Below, piece by piece: positions 52,471-64,000 of a stretch of DNA of 64,000 nt. Position numbers and translations under genes: made by a program. How positions within the stretch are numbered: position 1 is the first letter of the stretch; every line of letters begins with the position of its first letter. The DNA is from Hysterangium stoloniferum (lineage: Eukaryota > Basidiomycota > Agaricomycetes > Hysterangiales > Hysterangiaceae), in the NCBI GenBank assembly GCA_015178975.1, contig WHVD01000005.1, positions 558,001 through 622,000 on the forward strand. The letters are read 5' to 3'. The notes beneath the pieces were generated by a model. It had not been told where the DNA came from, did not search any database, and saw only the letters and a program-made list of their open reading frames with translations.

Positions 52471-53159
52471 TATTTCTAGATCATTAGGCTGTTAGTCCAA
52501 AACCTCGCAAGTATTCTTGTAATATTAGACAAAGTCATTGATTCAATGATTTGGGTCTAGTAATAAATAGGTGAGCGAATTGCCTGCTCTTTATTACCAC
52601 CACTCCCTGTAGCGAAGATGTTGCCTTGTTGGGGGGCAATATCCTGCTAATAAGCTCTTTCATCTGCAATAACTATTCTACCAGTTCAAACCGAGATCTC
52701 AACTCACGGCAGAGGATACCCCACTAGCTCTATCCAGTATTACTGTCCAGGAGCCATCGTACAGATATATATGCGACTCTTTACAAGAATCTATACATTT
52801 AAATGGTTTGCGCAACAAACCGCCACGCCATGTGGTCAATACGGCCGTGCAGTGACGCTGTAGCTTTTGGAGACTATCTATGAACTTATAGCATGTAAAA
52901 CGGCATCCGCAATCTACCTTCTCTCGTTAGTACTACTTTTATTTTCCCGTGGAAGGATCTGTTAGGAGCTGGGAGTCATCTCGATGACGTTGGCTTTCTT
53001 GGTTTTAAGCAGCATTTTTTCAGAAAAATAGTCAACCATGCTCTTTTCACTTTTTCGTAAAAGATCTGTTGTTTCGTCTGGCTTTTTTGGAGTCCCATCC
53101 CCGAGTACTATGACGGTCACACTTCACAGCCTAGTGAAAAAAACTCTCCCCTTCATGTT
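52471..53159. other. about 690 bp after the array, no gene seen
   Basis: The sixth partial array unit fades out by about 52400-52470. The remaining sequence has no protein-like frame until the kinase remnant. 53038-53160 (LFSLFRKRSVVSSGFFGVP) may be the start of that kinase gene. Confidence 0.3.
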
Positions 53160-53890
53160 GCCCCATCACCTCTGCAGGAATCATTTCCAAGAACATCGCC
53201 TCTCTGCCTCGATGGTCTTATAACACAACGTAGCAAGTATATCGAGGCATGCGGGAATTATGCGGACATATGGACCGGAGAATTAGGTGACAAAAAAGTT
53301 GCCATCAAGTCAATGAGAGGATTCAACAGTATGGGTTTGCGAATTGTAAAGGAAAAATTATTCAAGGTCTAAAGCCCCAGATTCATCATACAGACTACTT
53401 GAACTTATTTTTGTGCCACCGTCTAGCGAACATGGCGAGAATACCTCGTTTGGTCATCCGTGATCCACCCTAATATACACCAATGTCTTGGTTATTCGTA
53501 TGATTTCGGCCCGGAATCTCAGCATGAGCTGCCAGCTTTAATATCTCCGTGGATGTCCAATGGGACCGCGATGTCCTATATCGAATGTTGGCCAGCTGTA
53601 GATCGACTCCCTTTGGTTTGTGTTAACAGAAGTGTGCATAGCTGGATGCTTGATTTTTACACAGCCGCCTTTGTAGATTTTTGGCATCGCTGATGGACTT
53701 GCATTTTTACACGACTGTAATCCTTCGATCATCCATGGTGATGTCCATGGGGTATGTATTATTATGTAAAACAAAATCTGAGTTTTATCCTGACCTTTCA
53801 ATTCCTTGATTTTGTCTGACAGGGAAATATCCTGGTTTCTGACCAGGGAATTCCCTGCTTGACTGATTTTGGACTCTCTAGGCGGTGACC
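53160..53890 (+). pseudogene. TKL-like protein kinase remnant (C-lobe missing)
   Basis: Exons with correct GT-AG junctions still read as a basidiomycete-type kinase: SPLQESFPRTSPLCLDGL, YADIWTGELGDKKVAIKSMRG (VAIK lysine), WREYLVWSSVIHPNIHQCLGYSYDFGPE, ALISPWMSNGTAMSYIE, then I-FGIADGLAFLHDCNPSIIHGDVHGG and NILVSDQGIPCLTDFGLSRR (DFG). A TGA follows at once (53886-53888). No APE segment or C-lobe can be found in any frame over the next 400 bp; only fragments such as GGVKRF appear. Either it is a pseudogene or a frameshifted copy of a member of the expanded TKL families of mushrooms. The exon carrying HGD and its upstream intron are duplicated at 50205-50341. Confidence 0.65.
53617..53753 (+). 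repeat. direct repeat copy 2: kinase gene segment (pairs with 50205-50341)
   Basis: Same length (137 bp) and orientation as copy 1, 3.4 kb apart, inside the kinase remnant. It spans intron plus the catalytic-loop exon and ends at that exon's donor (GGGG|TATG region). Confidence 0.8.
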
Positions 53891-54541
53891 ACCTCGCAAT
53901 AAAGTTTATGTCTATCCCTCAGGAGGGGTCAAGCGGTTCTAGGTTATGGTGACATCGGCGATAGTATGTAGAGTGTTCATCAACCACTCTGTCATTCATC
54001 GTACAACTGTTGCACAGGAAACTTCCATTTAAGCATCCCATCAACGGCTACATGGATGATATTGCCAGCAATCCTAGACAGCTATTCACTATTCATATAT
54101 GAAGTCGCTGATAAACAGCCAGTGCCTGGATGAAAAATGGCAGGGCCTTATTTGATAAACGGAAATTGTGAACCCTGCAAGGCGATCTTGTTGACCTCAC
54201 AGAAGTTCACGATTTATTGTAATAGTTTTATCCGTGCCAATGTGCAGGTGGCATACGAATCTGTATATGTAGTTATAGAAATGTACTCTCCCTCGTCATA
54301 GCGGCATACTTTACAAAGTTGGCACTTGCCGATATTTTTTTTCTGCGATACGTAACTGAAGATACCTCCAAACGGAAATGAGAATATTATAGTCCGTCGT
54401 CGTTCAAATTATATATCATCGAAGTCGGTAAGCAGCTTGTAGTCCGCCAAGCGTTGGGGAGCGGAAGGTGAGTCGAAGGCTTTCGGTCTCCTTAAGAATT
54501 TAAGCAGTCAGACAAAATCCAGATCAAGAACAAGTGATCTC
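53891..54541. other. 650 bp, decayed sequence between the kinase remnant and CDK11
   Basis: No recognisable frame. If the kinase once had a C-lobe it should lie at 53890-54250. Scattered short motifs only, interrupted by stops. 54250-54540 is the CDK11 3' side, A/T-rich. Confidence 0.35.
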
Positions 54542-55882
<1,341 letters not shown>

Positions 55883-56003
55883 CGAAGTGTAAGCAATGTA
55901 AGCGGATATTATGTAAGGCGTGTAACTTAGTTTCCTCAATGGGATGTAAGTAAAGTAAAGGCTATTTTACTGTGTAGCAACTAGTAGTAGTTGCCACCAA
56001 AGT

Positions 56004-56798
56004 TCAACGATTTTGCATACGTTCTTGTGCAGCATGGTCAATCCCTAGCCAGTATTTGAGACGTATTGTGGCTTCTCTAGTAGATCTCCAATCTTTTCTC
56101 GAGATGAGAGTGCGGATCTCGTCGACTGTTTCATTGATTCTGTCTGCAATAATTGAAGATGATTACTATCGTAGCCGAATGGAGGATCGGCACCTTGGTT
56201 AACTTTCTTAAGCTGCTGGAGCTTTTCTACATTGTCTGCGTCTTCAACATCCTGACGCGCCTCCATGACTTGCATGATGAGGTCTTGATCTTCAAGTTTC
56301 TCAGACTCACTTTCTTCTATGCCCTGCAAAGAAAGGATGTATTGGGCTCTGTCAAGCGGGGATAGCAAAGTTTGATATGCTTTGTTAAGTTGCGATGATT
56401 GTGCTGCAGCTAGTGCAAGCTCTTTCTGTAAAACACACACAAGGTTAGTGGCTGCAATGTGGCGAAGAGTGTGCTGTACCTACCTCACCCTTTTGAGCCC
56501 ACGTATCTGGATGACAGATTCGCTGTGTTTGTAGAAAACGGCGACGCAAGTCACGTGTATCGATATTGAATGGATCAGTAGAGTCAGTATCTGGAAGGCC
56601 GAAATAATGAAAATACGACATCGATTGTGGTAATGGGGCGATATACTGGCATTTTGGACAAGTTGGAAGAGCTGTGGGCAGCTGGGCCGAACATGACGGA
56701 CAAGTGGTAAAGGATGAGAACGCAATATGGCGTCGAACAAAGGGAATTGTGTATGAAGGTGGACAGGGGCGTGTTACGCGCAAAAGTTTCAGTAACAT
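56004..56798 (-). CDS. JAC1: mitochondrial J-protein HSC20/Jac1 with N-terminal zinc motif
   Basis: Co-chaperone of mitochondrial iron-sulfur cluster transfer; it brings the Isu scaffold to the Ssq1-type Hsp70. Start ATG 56798, MLLKLLRVTRPCPPSYTIPFVRRHIAFSS, a typical presequence. CPSC-CPKC follows (about 56710-56650), the zinc-type extension known in animal HSC20 and absent from budding-yeast Jac1. J domain YFHYFGLPDTDSTDPFNID, RRFLQTQRICHPDTWAQKGE and KELALAAAQSSQLNKAYQTLLSPLDRAQYIL; C-terminal helical domain MEARQDVEDADNVEKLQQLK, DRINETVDEIRTLISRKDW and IRLKYWLGIDHA, stop TGA 56004-56006. Two GT-AG introns. It shares a 197 bp divergent promoter with HSP104. Confidence 0.92.
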
Positions 56799-56995
56799 AT
56801 GTGTAGTACGCTGTATCTGCGTCACTAGACCTACATCGCGTTAGGTCACGTGGATGACATCATGCTTAGAGTTTAAGCGAAGCTCATATCTTCTCGAATG
56901 ACATGGATGTTTGTAGTGAAGTCTCAAACACTCCGTTGTCCGTTCATAAGAGTGGATAAAACACGAGTGTTTCGTCTCCTTCGGACCCTCACAAA
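56799..56995. promoter_or_regulatory. bidirectional promoter HSC20/HSP104 with HSE core and E-box
   Basis: TTCTCGAA at 56891-56898 is a minimal heat-shock element (TTCnnGAA), about 100 bp upstream of the HSP104 ATG. CACGTG lies at 56847-56852 (within GTCACGTGG), about 50 bp from the HSC20 ATG. HSF control of HSP104 is well established in fungi; that this element is the active one is inference. Confidence 0.5.
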
Positions 56996-59900
56996 ATGTC
57001 TTCGAAGTTCGAATTCACTCAAAAAACAGAAGAGACTTTACAATCAGCTTTTCAACTTGCCAAAGACTACGCTAGTGCACAAGGTATACATTTTTCCTGC
57101 AACAATTCTCGAGTTTTTTACGATTTATTTTTAGTACATCCCGTTCATCTCGTTTCCGCACTTTTAAACGAGAGTGGCCAAGACGGTAACACAGGCAATG
57201 TCTCTTTGTTCGCATCGTGCATATCCAAGGCTGGCGGCGATCCTGTAGGAATACATCGTTTTGTTCCTCCGAATTTGTACTCACGGATGACATACAGTCA
57301 GTTGTCAGCCGTGGCATTCAAAAACTTGTTGTCAGATTGCCAGCCCAGGATCCACCACCTGATGATACCTCACTAAGCTCAGCTACACTCAAAGTGTTGC
57401 GTGAAGCCCAGTCTATTCAGAAAAATATGGTGAGCGATTGATTATACAGACTATATCATCCCGTATTCATAGTTTGCAGCATGACTCGTATATCGCACAA
57501 GATCATTTGTTATTAGCTCTCATCAAAGAGCCGGGTATCCTTACCGTTCTTAAAGAGGCCGGTTTAACAGAAGCGGCTTTGAAGACCGCCATCCAGCAGG
57601 CCCGGGGAAACAAACGCGTCGAATCTAAGAATGCGGAAGAGGGCTTTGATGCCTTAAGAAAGTCAGTTTCGGAAGTCGCTGATATTATTGACAGTAACTG
57701 AGTTGTGTATAGATATGCCATTGATCTTACTTCTCTAGCAGAAGAAGGAAAACTCGATCCAGTCATCGGTCGGGATAACGAAATCAGACGCGTTGTTCGG
57801 ATCTTATGTAGAAGAACGAAGAATAATCCTGTTCTTATCGGAGAGCCAGGCGTTGGAAAGACTGCCATTGCTGAAGGTTTGGCACAGAGAATTGTCAAAC
57901 GCGACGTTCCCGCATCTCTCATTGGCAGAGTTTTCAGTATGCCGCCCCATTTAGTAGTCAAACAGTCGACTCATAATATCCAGGTCTTGACATGGGAGCG
58001 CTCATGGCTGGTGCAAAATATAGAGGCGAATATGAAGAGCGTGTCAAAGCCATCCTCAGTGGTAAGTATATGTCAGATCTATGTAGGGCTTCCTTTCCTG
58101 ATCGCTCTATCCAGAGGTGGAGAATAGCGCCAGCGAAGGCGTTGGCATAATTCTTTTTATTGATGAACTTCATTTACTGATGGCAGGAAAAGGCGGTGAA
58201 GGCGGCGGCATGGACGCAGGTATGTTGATCATGCTGCTTTCTCCTTAGTGACTCGTACTTACTGTCATTCACAGCCAATCTTTTCAAGCCTGTCCTTGCA
58301 AGAGGTAAATTGCGATGTATTGGCGCGACGACTCTGGCAGAGTATCGTCGCTATGTCGAACAAGACGCAGCCCTTGAACGCCGCTTTGCCCAAGTCATCG
58401 TCAATGAACCTTCGGTCCCAGAAACTATCAGTATTTTGCGAGGCATCCGAGACAAATACGAAGTGCATCACGGTGTGCGAATTCTGGATGGCGCTCTCAT
58501 TCAAGCCGCCACCCTAGCCCACCGATATTTGACTGCTCGCCGTCTACCAGATGCAGCAATCGACCTGGTCGATGAAGCATGTGCCAGGTAAGACTTTTTT
58601 ACTCTGTTGATGATGAGATGATTAATGCTCATTCCTTCTGCAGTGTCCGAGTCACACGTGAAACATCTCCAGAAGCCATTGACAAGCTTGAGCGACACAA
58701 ACTTGAACTGGAAGTGGAGATACATGCTTTGGAGGTAAAATGGTCTTACAATGCCGACTACACTATCAGGTTCTGACACTTCTCCGCAGCGCGAAAGTGA
58801 CCAGGCCAGCAAAGATCGCCTTAAACTTGCTCGCCAAGCAATTGCCGACTTGGATGACCAATTGCGCCCTTTGAAAGCACAATACGAAAACGAAAAGAAG
58901 AGAGGCGACGAGATCACTCAAGTTCGCCGAAAGATAGACGACCTTAAGGCAAAAGCTGATGAAGCAGAACGAAGGTTTGTTTGTCGTGTTACGAGACGTT
59001 TTATTATTATCTCTTATATTAAAACACTCTTCTCGATTTAGATACGATCTTGCAACCGCCTCTGATTTGCGCTATTACGCTTTACCGGATTTACAAAAGA
59101 AGCTAGAGCGGATGGAAGCTCACAAAGCTGAGGAGGACGCAGCAGCTGGTGGGGGAAATGATACAGTTACTCCGGACGCCATTGCCGAGATCGTTGCTCG
59201 TTGGACATCGATACCCGTCACACGCTTGATGTCCACCGAGAAAGAGAAGCTTCTGAAAATGGAGAAGATCTTATCTCAAAGTGTGAGTTTAGTTACCTGT
59301 TTTTCAACTCACGGCACCTAATTTCTTTTTAAATTTATAGGTCGTAGGCCAGCCTGAAGCTGTGAAAGCTGTTGCGAATGCCATAAGATTGTCTAGGAGC
59401 GGCCTTGGCAATCCCTTGCGACCTATTGCATCATTCTTAATGTGTGGGCCTAGTGGAACTGGCAAAACATTGCTTTGTAAAACAGTTAGTTCGATTTGAT
59501 TATTTTTAGTAGTAGAGTTGACCCTTTGCACAGCTAGCGACTGTCCTTTTTGACTCCCCAGATGCTATGATTCGCATTGACGCAAGCGAATACTCTGAGA
59601 AGCATTCTATATCTCGTTTGATTGGCTCGCCTCCTGGATATGTTGGCCACGGCGAAGGAGGTCAGCTAACGGAATATGTTCGCCGAAAGCCATACTGCAT
59701 CGTTTTAATCGACGAGTAAGTTCTATCTGACGTCGTCTTCATCTGAATATTTTTAATTACTACAGAGTCGAGAAAGCATGTCGGGAATTCATAACGCTAT
59801 TTTTGCAAGGTAAGACACATAATATCTGATGATTTCCAGAAGGTATTTACGACACCTGTAGTGCTGGACGACGGTCGCCTCACGGACGGCCAAGGTCGTG

Positions 59901-60540
59901 TTGTTGACTTTCGTAATTGTGTCATTGTGCAGACTAGGTATGTTTGAACTGGACAGTTTGCTAAATACACGATTGACAATAAACATAGCAATTTAGGGAG
60001 CGTCTTTTTGAACGATATGGGAGGAGGCCCAATCAAGCCCGAGACACGCACCGCAGTCATGGCCGCAATTCAGGCGCATTTCCCTCCAGAATACATCAAC
60101 CGTATCGATGAGATAATTCTCTTCGTGAGTTTTCGCCACAGCATTGGTGTGACTCATCTGACTTGTCAATCCAGCGCGCTCTCTCCCGAAAAAATGTTAC
60201 GAGGATACTGGACGTTCGTCTCAAAGAAATACAGGGCCGCCTCGACGCACGCAAATTGGTGCTAGCTATCGACGACGCGGCAAAAACGTACCTATGTAGT
60301 ATCGGTTATTCACCGAACTACGGAGCTCGGCCACTGAACAGAGCCATTCAGTCAGAGTTACTGAACCCCTTGTCGACTCTTATCCTTGAAGAGCGCGTAC
60401 GTGACGGCGAGACTGTACGAGTGAGGTTTGATGGCCCACATAATCGTCTCGTCCTGTTACCTAACCATGAAGCAACGACAAACGTGGAAGGCATGGATAT
60501 CGATTCCGACGGTGATCTAGTGATTGAGGAGATGGATTAA
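56996..60540 (+). CDS. HSP104: HSP104 disaggregase (ClpB/Hsp100 AAA+ chaperone)
   Basis: Hexameric ATP-driven protein disaggregase. Start ATG 56996, [29 protein letters not shown], then [21 protein letters not shown]-type [36 protein letters not shown], Walker A1 GEPGVGKTA, pore loop 1 [12 protein letters not shown], Walker B1 ILFIDELH, and [21 protein letters not shown]. The coiled-coil middle domain covers [17 protein letters not shown]...AKADEAERR. Next come [22 protein letters not shown], Walker A2 GPSGTGKTL, pore loop 2 [35 protein letters not shown] and [11 protein letters not shown]. The C-terminus [12 protein letters not shown]...[12 protein letters not shown] is acidic as in cytosolic Hsp104, not mitochondrial Hsp78. 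About 15 introns, all phased as GT-AG. Stop TAA 60538-60540. Confidence 0.95.
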
Positions 60541-60674
60541 TAGTGTCAAGACAAAAAAAGTTCAATGAGGAATGTATCAGACTTCAGTAGTGTATCAGTA
60601 CTGTCCTCGACACAAAAAGCGAATAAAAAACAGCATATTGTGCCGAACATTATAATTGCAGTGGTTTTACAATA

Positions 60675-61810
60675 TCATAGGCGCAAATCTAATGGGCGGC
60701 GTATGCCTTCGTTTACAAGCTTCACATCTATCTCTTCACTAGGGTATCTTGTATCAATCACGCCTTGAGGACGCGTGATGCTGGGTAAGACGACTGTCCA
60801 GGAACCTCGCGCGGCTAGCACCTTTTTGACCTGAGATTCGATCATATCATGGAGTTTGGGAACGTCGGCTAGCTTGGCACGGCTGCCTAGCAGGGAGCTG
60901 ATGTTCAGCTCCAGATTGAAAGTCGGAGCCAGGGCAAAAGTCAGCGTTGGCATGCTCGACGCTGGCTGGGGCAACGTCAAAATGATCTGATCGGGGCGAG
61001 ACAAGAATTTTCAGCACGCAGAGCTGCAACTGGGAGCGGGACATTACCTTGGAGGCAAACACGGCGAGCGAGACGGAGAGCGAGACGGGGAGGCGGGCGA
61101 AGTAGGGGAAGGGGTAGTTGAAAAGCACCGAGGTGGAGAACGAGATGGACGCCGAGTCGCTGTACGTCATGTCGAATTCGATCTGAAACGTGATGATGCG
61201 TCAGTCAGTCAGTGCACGCGGCTGAGGGCTGAGCCAGGGCGGGCCGTGGCACGGACCTGTGTCTCCCCTGAAGCTGGGGATACCGACTTTCGAGCGGCGG
61301 AGATACGCGGGGCTGCATGCCCCAAATCGACGGAGTGTACGAGCATCGGGTCCTGGATGTGCGTGTGTGTCAACAGAAGATACGAAGATACGGCGTGTTT
61401 CGACTTGCAATAAACCCTGGCGGCCGCATGTCGTTCACCTTTTTCTCGACCTTGCGCCGTGCGAATTCGTCGCCTTTTGTGCCAGACTGATTTTCTCTCA
61501 GTTCAGAACGGTAGGTTTGGAGAATCTGTCGAGGTATCAGGGGAGGTCCCGGCCTTGATGTTAGACCACACACCTGCGCAAGGAGCGAATTGAGCCATTC
61601 TGTGCTTTCTATTTTTGATTCGTCCGAAGGGGCATCTTGTGCCGCCGAGGAACGCGGAACAGGGATGGTCGTTGGAAGATGGTGGGTGGCGGATGGATCC
61701 GACACAAAAAACAGGTACTTGAGGACAAGAGCTAGGAGAACGAGAATCGACAGTTGGCCCAGTATCAGACCCTGTGTAAAGGTGGGTTGCAATGAAAGCA
61801 AATAGCCCAT
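60675..61810 (-). CDS. MMM1: MMM1, ER-anchored subunit of the ERMES ER-mitochondria tether
   Basis: Start ATG 61810, MGYLLSLQPTFTQG followed by one transmembrane helix LILGQLSILVLLALVLKYLFFV. A Pro/Ser linker leads into the lipid-binding SMP domain: STEWLNSLLAQ|ILQTYRSELRENQSG, GDEFARRKVEKK|DPMLVHSVDLGHAAPRISAARK, IEFDMTYSDSASISFSTSVLFNYPFPYFARLPVSLSVSLAVFASK|IILTLPQPASS, FNLELNISSLLGSRAKLADVPKLHDMIE and WTVVLPSITRP, stop at 60675. All introns are GT-AG. The protein works with Mdm10, Mdm12 and Mdm34 in phospholipid transfer. The apparent extra reading in longer ORFs (for example DMRPPGFIASRN) is intron. Confidence 0.93.
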
Positions 61811-61929
61811 GCTTCGTAGCAGCCACGGACCTGCAGTGCACTACAATTTTTGAATGCAGCCTGGCAATACTGCTTGCAGGGACAAGTGCGTGATGTCACG
61901 TGAAATCTAATCAACTCGCCTGGTGCCCT
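61811..61929. promoter_or_regulatory. 119-bp divergent promoter MMM1/TTL-like with TCACGTGA
   Basis: TCACGTGA lies at 61896-61903, about 30 bp upstream of the TTL-like ATG (61930) and 86 bp from the MMM1 ATG. With both start codons 119 bp apart, both 5' UTRs and core promoters must overlap or be very short. Confidence 0.5.
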
Positions 61930-63381
61930 ATGTTTGCTTTTTTATCCTTTCCAGACGCGCCTTTGACTGAATCTCTCGTTCGCGACGCGCTGAACAATAT
62001 AACTGATGATATAGTGTTTTTAAAAACGCCTTCCGAGCAGAAATGTCTGCTCCAATATGGCACGTATGACAAATTAGACCACGAAGCTACACATGCCCAC
62101 GCAGGAGTATTGGCATCCTCGTACACCATCCGCAAGGCACTCATTCGCAAGCATTATCTTCACCGTACGATAGTGGGCTACCTTGCTAAACATCCCAGCT
62201 CAATTCTTGCATCCGCCGTGCCCAGGACATGGGATATCGATATATCATGGGCAGACGAGCTCGATGATCTCTTCACAGACGAGCTATGGGACCTCGCAGA
62301 CATGATGCAATCGTCCCCAAAGCGATGGTTCATTCTTAAGGCGGGAATGGCAGACGGTGGCAACGGGATCCGATTGTTCAACTCGAGAGAATCACTTTAT
62401 GCCATTTTTGAGGAGTTTGACGAGGAGTCAGAGGCGGGGTCTGCCTCCGATGCACCAGACATCATCACGTCGCAATTGAGACACTTTGTCATCCAGGTCT
62501 CTTACTTCGCTTTCCCCCCATTACCTTGCATTGACTTTCATCTATGTTATGCAGGAATATCTCGACAATCCTTTGCTCGTGGATCCGTCGCAGACTGCCC
62601 TTTCGCCTTCCACTTCACCGGAAAGGTTACGCCCATACAAAGTGAGCCACGTACATGTCAAGTCTGCTGAGGCACTTCTGACGGCTTTTGCGAAAGTTTC
62701 ATCTGCGTGCCTACTGTTTGGCCTCTGGCGCACTCACCGTATATCTATGGTCACATATTCTTGCATTGTTTGCAGGTGTGCCCTACTCGACACCGAAAAT
62801 GGACGAACATGGACGGATTCCATTGTTGGCACACCTCACAAATACAGCGCTACTTACCGCTGAACACGGGGAGAGTGGTATCCGACTACTCTCGGAGCTC
62901 GCAGGGCATTTTATTTCACAGTGCTCCCCTGACAGTATTTTCACAGAGTCCGATGTCTCTGATATAGTTGATCAAATGGCTGATATACTTGCGGAGACCT
63001 TCCGTGCTGCATTGGGCTCACCAGTCCATTTTCAAGTGCGTCCTTATCGCTCTGCTAATTTATGCAATATGAATTGTTTGCGGTCGTCAGCCACTGCCGA
63101 ATGCGTTTGAACTCTTCGGTGTAGATTTCCTTGTGACACATGCGCCGGAGGGCTTCTCTGGGAAGTCTCGCTTTCGAGTGTCGCTCTTAGAAATCAATTC
63201 GGAGCCTGCTATCGAAAGGACGGGACAAAGATTGCAGTGGATATTGCGCGATATGTTTAAATCCATCGGCAGAGTTTCCGTCGGACCTTTTTTTAACCAG
63301 AATGGTGATTTGTTGAACGACTGGGAAGTCGGGGAAACGAGAGAAGGATTCAGAAAGTGTCTCCAGGAAAATATTCGTTGA
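61930..63381 (+). CDS. tubulin-tyrosine ligase-like protein (TTL domain, Pby1-type)
   Basis: ATP-grasp ligase family; in fungi represented by Pby1-like proteins whose substrate is unclear. ATG 61930, MFAFLSFPDAPLTESLVRDAL; an upstream GTG in the same frame is not a eukaryotic start. HAHAGVLASSYTIRKALIRKHYL, RWFILKAGMADGGNGIRLF (ATP-grasp lysine and G-D-G), HFVIQ|EYLDNPLLVDP and ERLRPYK|FHLRAYCLASGALTVYLWSHILALFAGVPY. Then HLTNTALL, SPVHFQ|PLPNAFELFGVDFLV and SLLEINSEPAIE (metal-binding E-x-N), stop 63381. Three GT-AG introns; the one after RPYK begins gtgagc and ends gcgaaag. All core TTL motifs are intact, so it should be catalytic. Confidence 0.85.
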
Positions 63382-64000
63382 CTGCGGCAGCATGAAACAA
63401 AATATTGTCGAACATTGTTTTTTGATATTGACTCTTGCAAGGCAGCGTCCCAAGTATTCTTCTATGAAACTTTAAAACCAACTTCCAGGTTTCTATGCCA
63501 CTGGTGTCCAACTCGAGGAGGATGGGATACATCTTAGGTCGGTCTTCTCAGTATGACAAGATGGACATGTCGATTCTGGAAGATTACATGTGATCTGCAG
63601 CGTCATAAGAAACTCGCAGAAAAAAAGGAATCTGCAATAAAGGTGGAAACGGGCCGATTTTAGAACACAAGATTGCAATTTGATCATCTTGACTTTTTTT
63701 CGACTATTATTCTGTAGCTGGAGTCAGATTTGGGAGTTGAGGAATACTTGGATGAAATGGGCGGCACCGGTGTTTCTGTTGAACATGTGCTGATTCACAG
63801 CGGTTCCATTTAGGGTAAAATTTGAGAACGGTGATATACAAATATGCCTGATATGGGGTCACCGTGACCATAAGGACAAATGTGCTGGCTGGGATGGCCA
63901 AAATATCAAGACATTGATTGCTACGGTGATGATGGCACCAGAACCCTAGATCTTGTCCCAAATAGCACAGAAAATTTTCACAATTATGAGTTGCTTCGAT
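63382..64000. other. 619 bp to the window end, no gene supported
   Basis: Several short ORFs on both strands (for example minus 63961-63707) lack motifs, splice partners or codon character. This is probably the 3' region of the TTL-like gene and the flank of a gene beyond the window. Confidence 0.3.

Noticed and set aside
61900..61929. TTL-like start at a GTG (61900)
   Set aside because: GTG is not a normal eukaryotic start; ATG 61930 begins the conserved MFAFLSFPDAPL.

Overview
The window looks like nuclear DNA of a filamentous basidiomycete, most likely an agaricomycete mushroom. Genes are dense and occur on both strands. Nearly all are cut by many short introns (mostly 46-70 nt) with fungal donor and acceptor signals. 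The protein set is typically fungal: DCP2, an Ime2-type kinase, ABD1, SWI1, HSP104, MMM1, DPH7, and a TKL-like kinase with an HGD catalytic loop. Nothing bacterial, viral or plasmid-like was seen. All gene models come from reading the sequence by eye against remembered family motifs.

Layout. 1-7.8 kb: 3' part of an O-GlcNAc transferase-like gene (+), a small AGTRAP-like membrane protein (-), DPH7 (+) and a TMEM135-like protein (-). 8.5-19 kb: mRNA decapping enzyme DCP2 (+), an Ime2/Crk1-like kinase (+), mRNA cap methyltransferase ABD1 (+) and complex I subunit NDUFS6 (-). 19.3-32.3 kb: an extremely intron-rich acyl-CoA synthetase (+), a CNH plus GYF domain protein (-), an MBD4-type DNA glycosylase (+), a 2.5 kb stretch without a gene I can support, and a LIM-domain protein (-). 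32.9-49.1 kb: SWI1-like ARID protein (+), a large unrecognised helical protein (-), a possible zinc-ribbon gene end (+), Rab5 (+), the ribosome-biogenesis adenylate kinase FAP7 (-), an alpha-arrestin (-), RNA polymerase III subunit RPC5 (+), a DnaJ protein (+) and a serine-rich unknown (-). 50.2-54 kb: a tandem array of five intron-containing tRNA-Lys(CTT) genes (one missing its T arm), flanked by direct copies of a kinase gene segment and followed by a broken kinase. 54.5-63.4 kb: CDK11 (-), HSC20 (-), HSP104 (+), MMM1 (-) and a tubulin-tyrosine-ligase-like protein (+).

Most genes are housekeeping and do not form a pathway cluster. Mitochondrial or organelle-contact genes recur (NDUFS6, HSC20, MMM1, TMEM135-like), as do RNA genes (DCP2, ABD1, FAP7, RPC5, tRNA-Lys). 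Five divergent gene pairs start within about 16 to 200 bp of each other, so they must share promoters.

The most unusual signal is in splicing. Reconstructing conserved proteins forces at least six, probably seven, GC-AG introns in five genes between 17 and 47 kb. It also forces three microexons of 4, 5 and 6 nt, each supplying an otherwise missing invariant motif residue (acyl-CoA synthetase x2, NDUFS6). A plain GT-AG or longest-ORF annotation would miss all of these.
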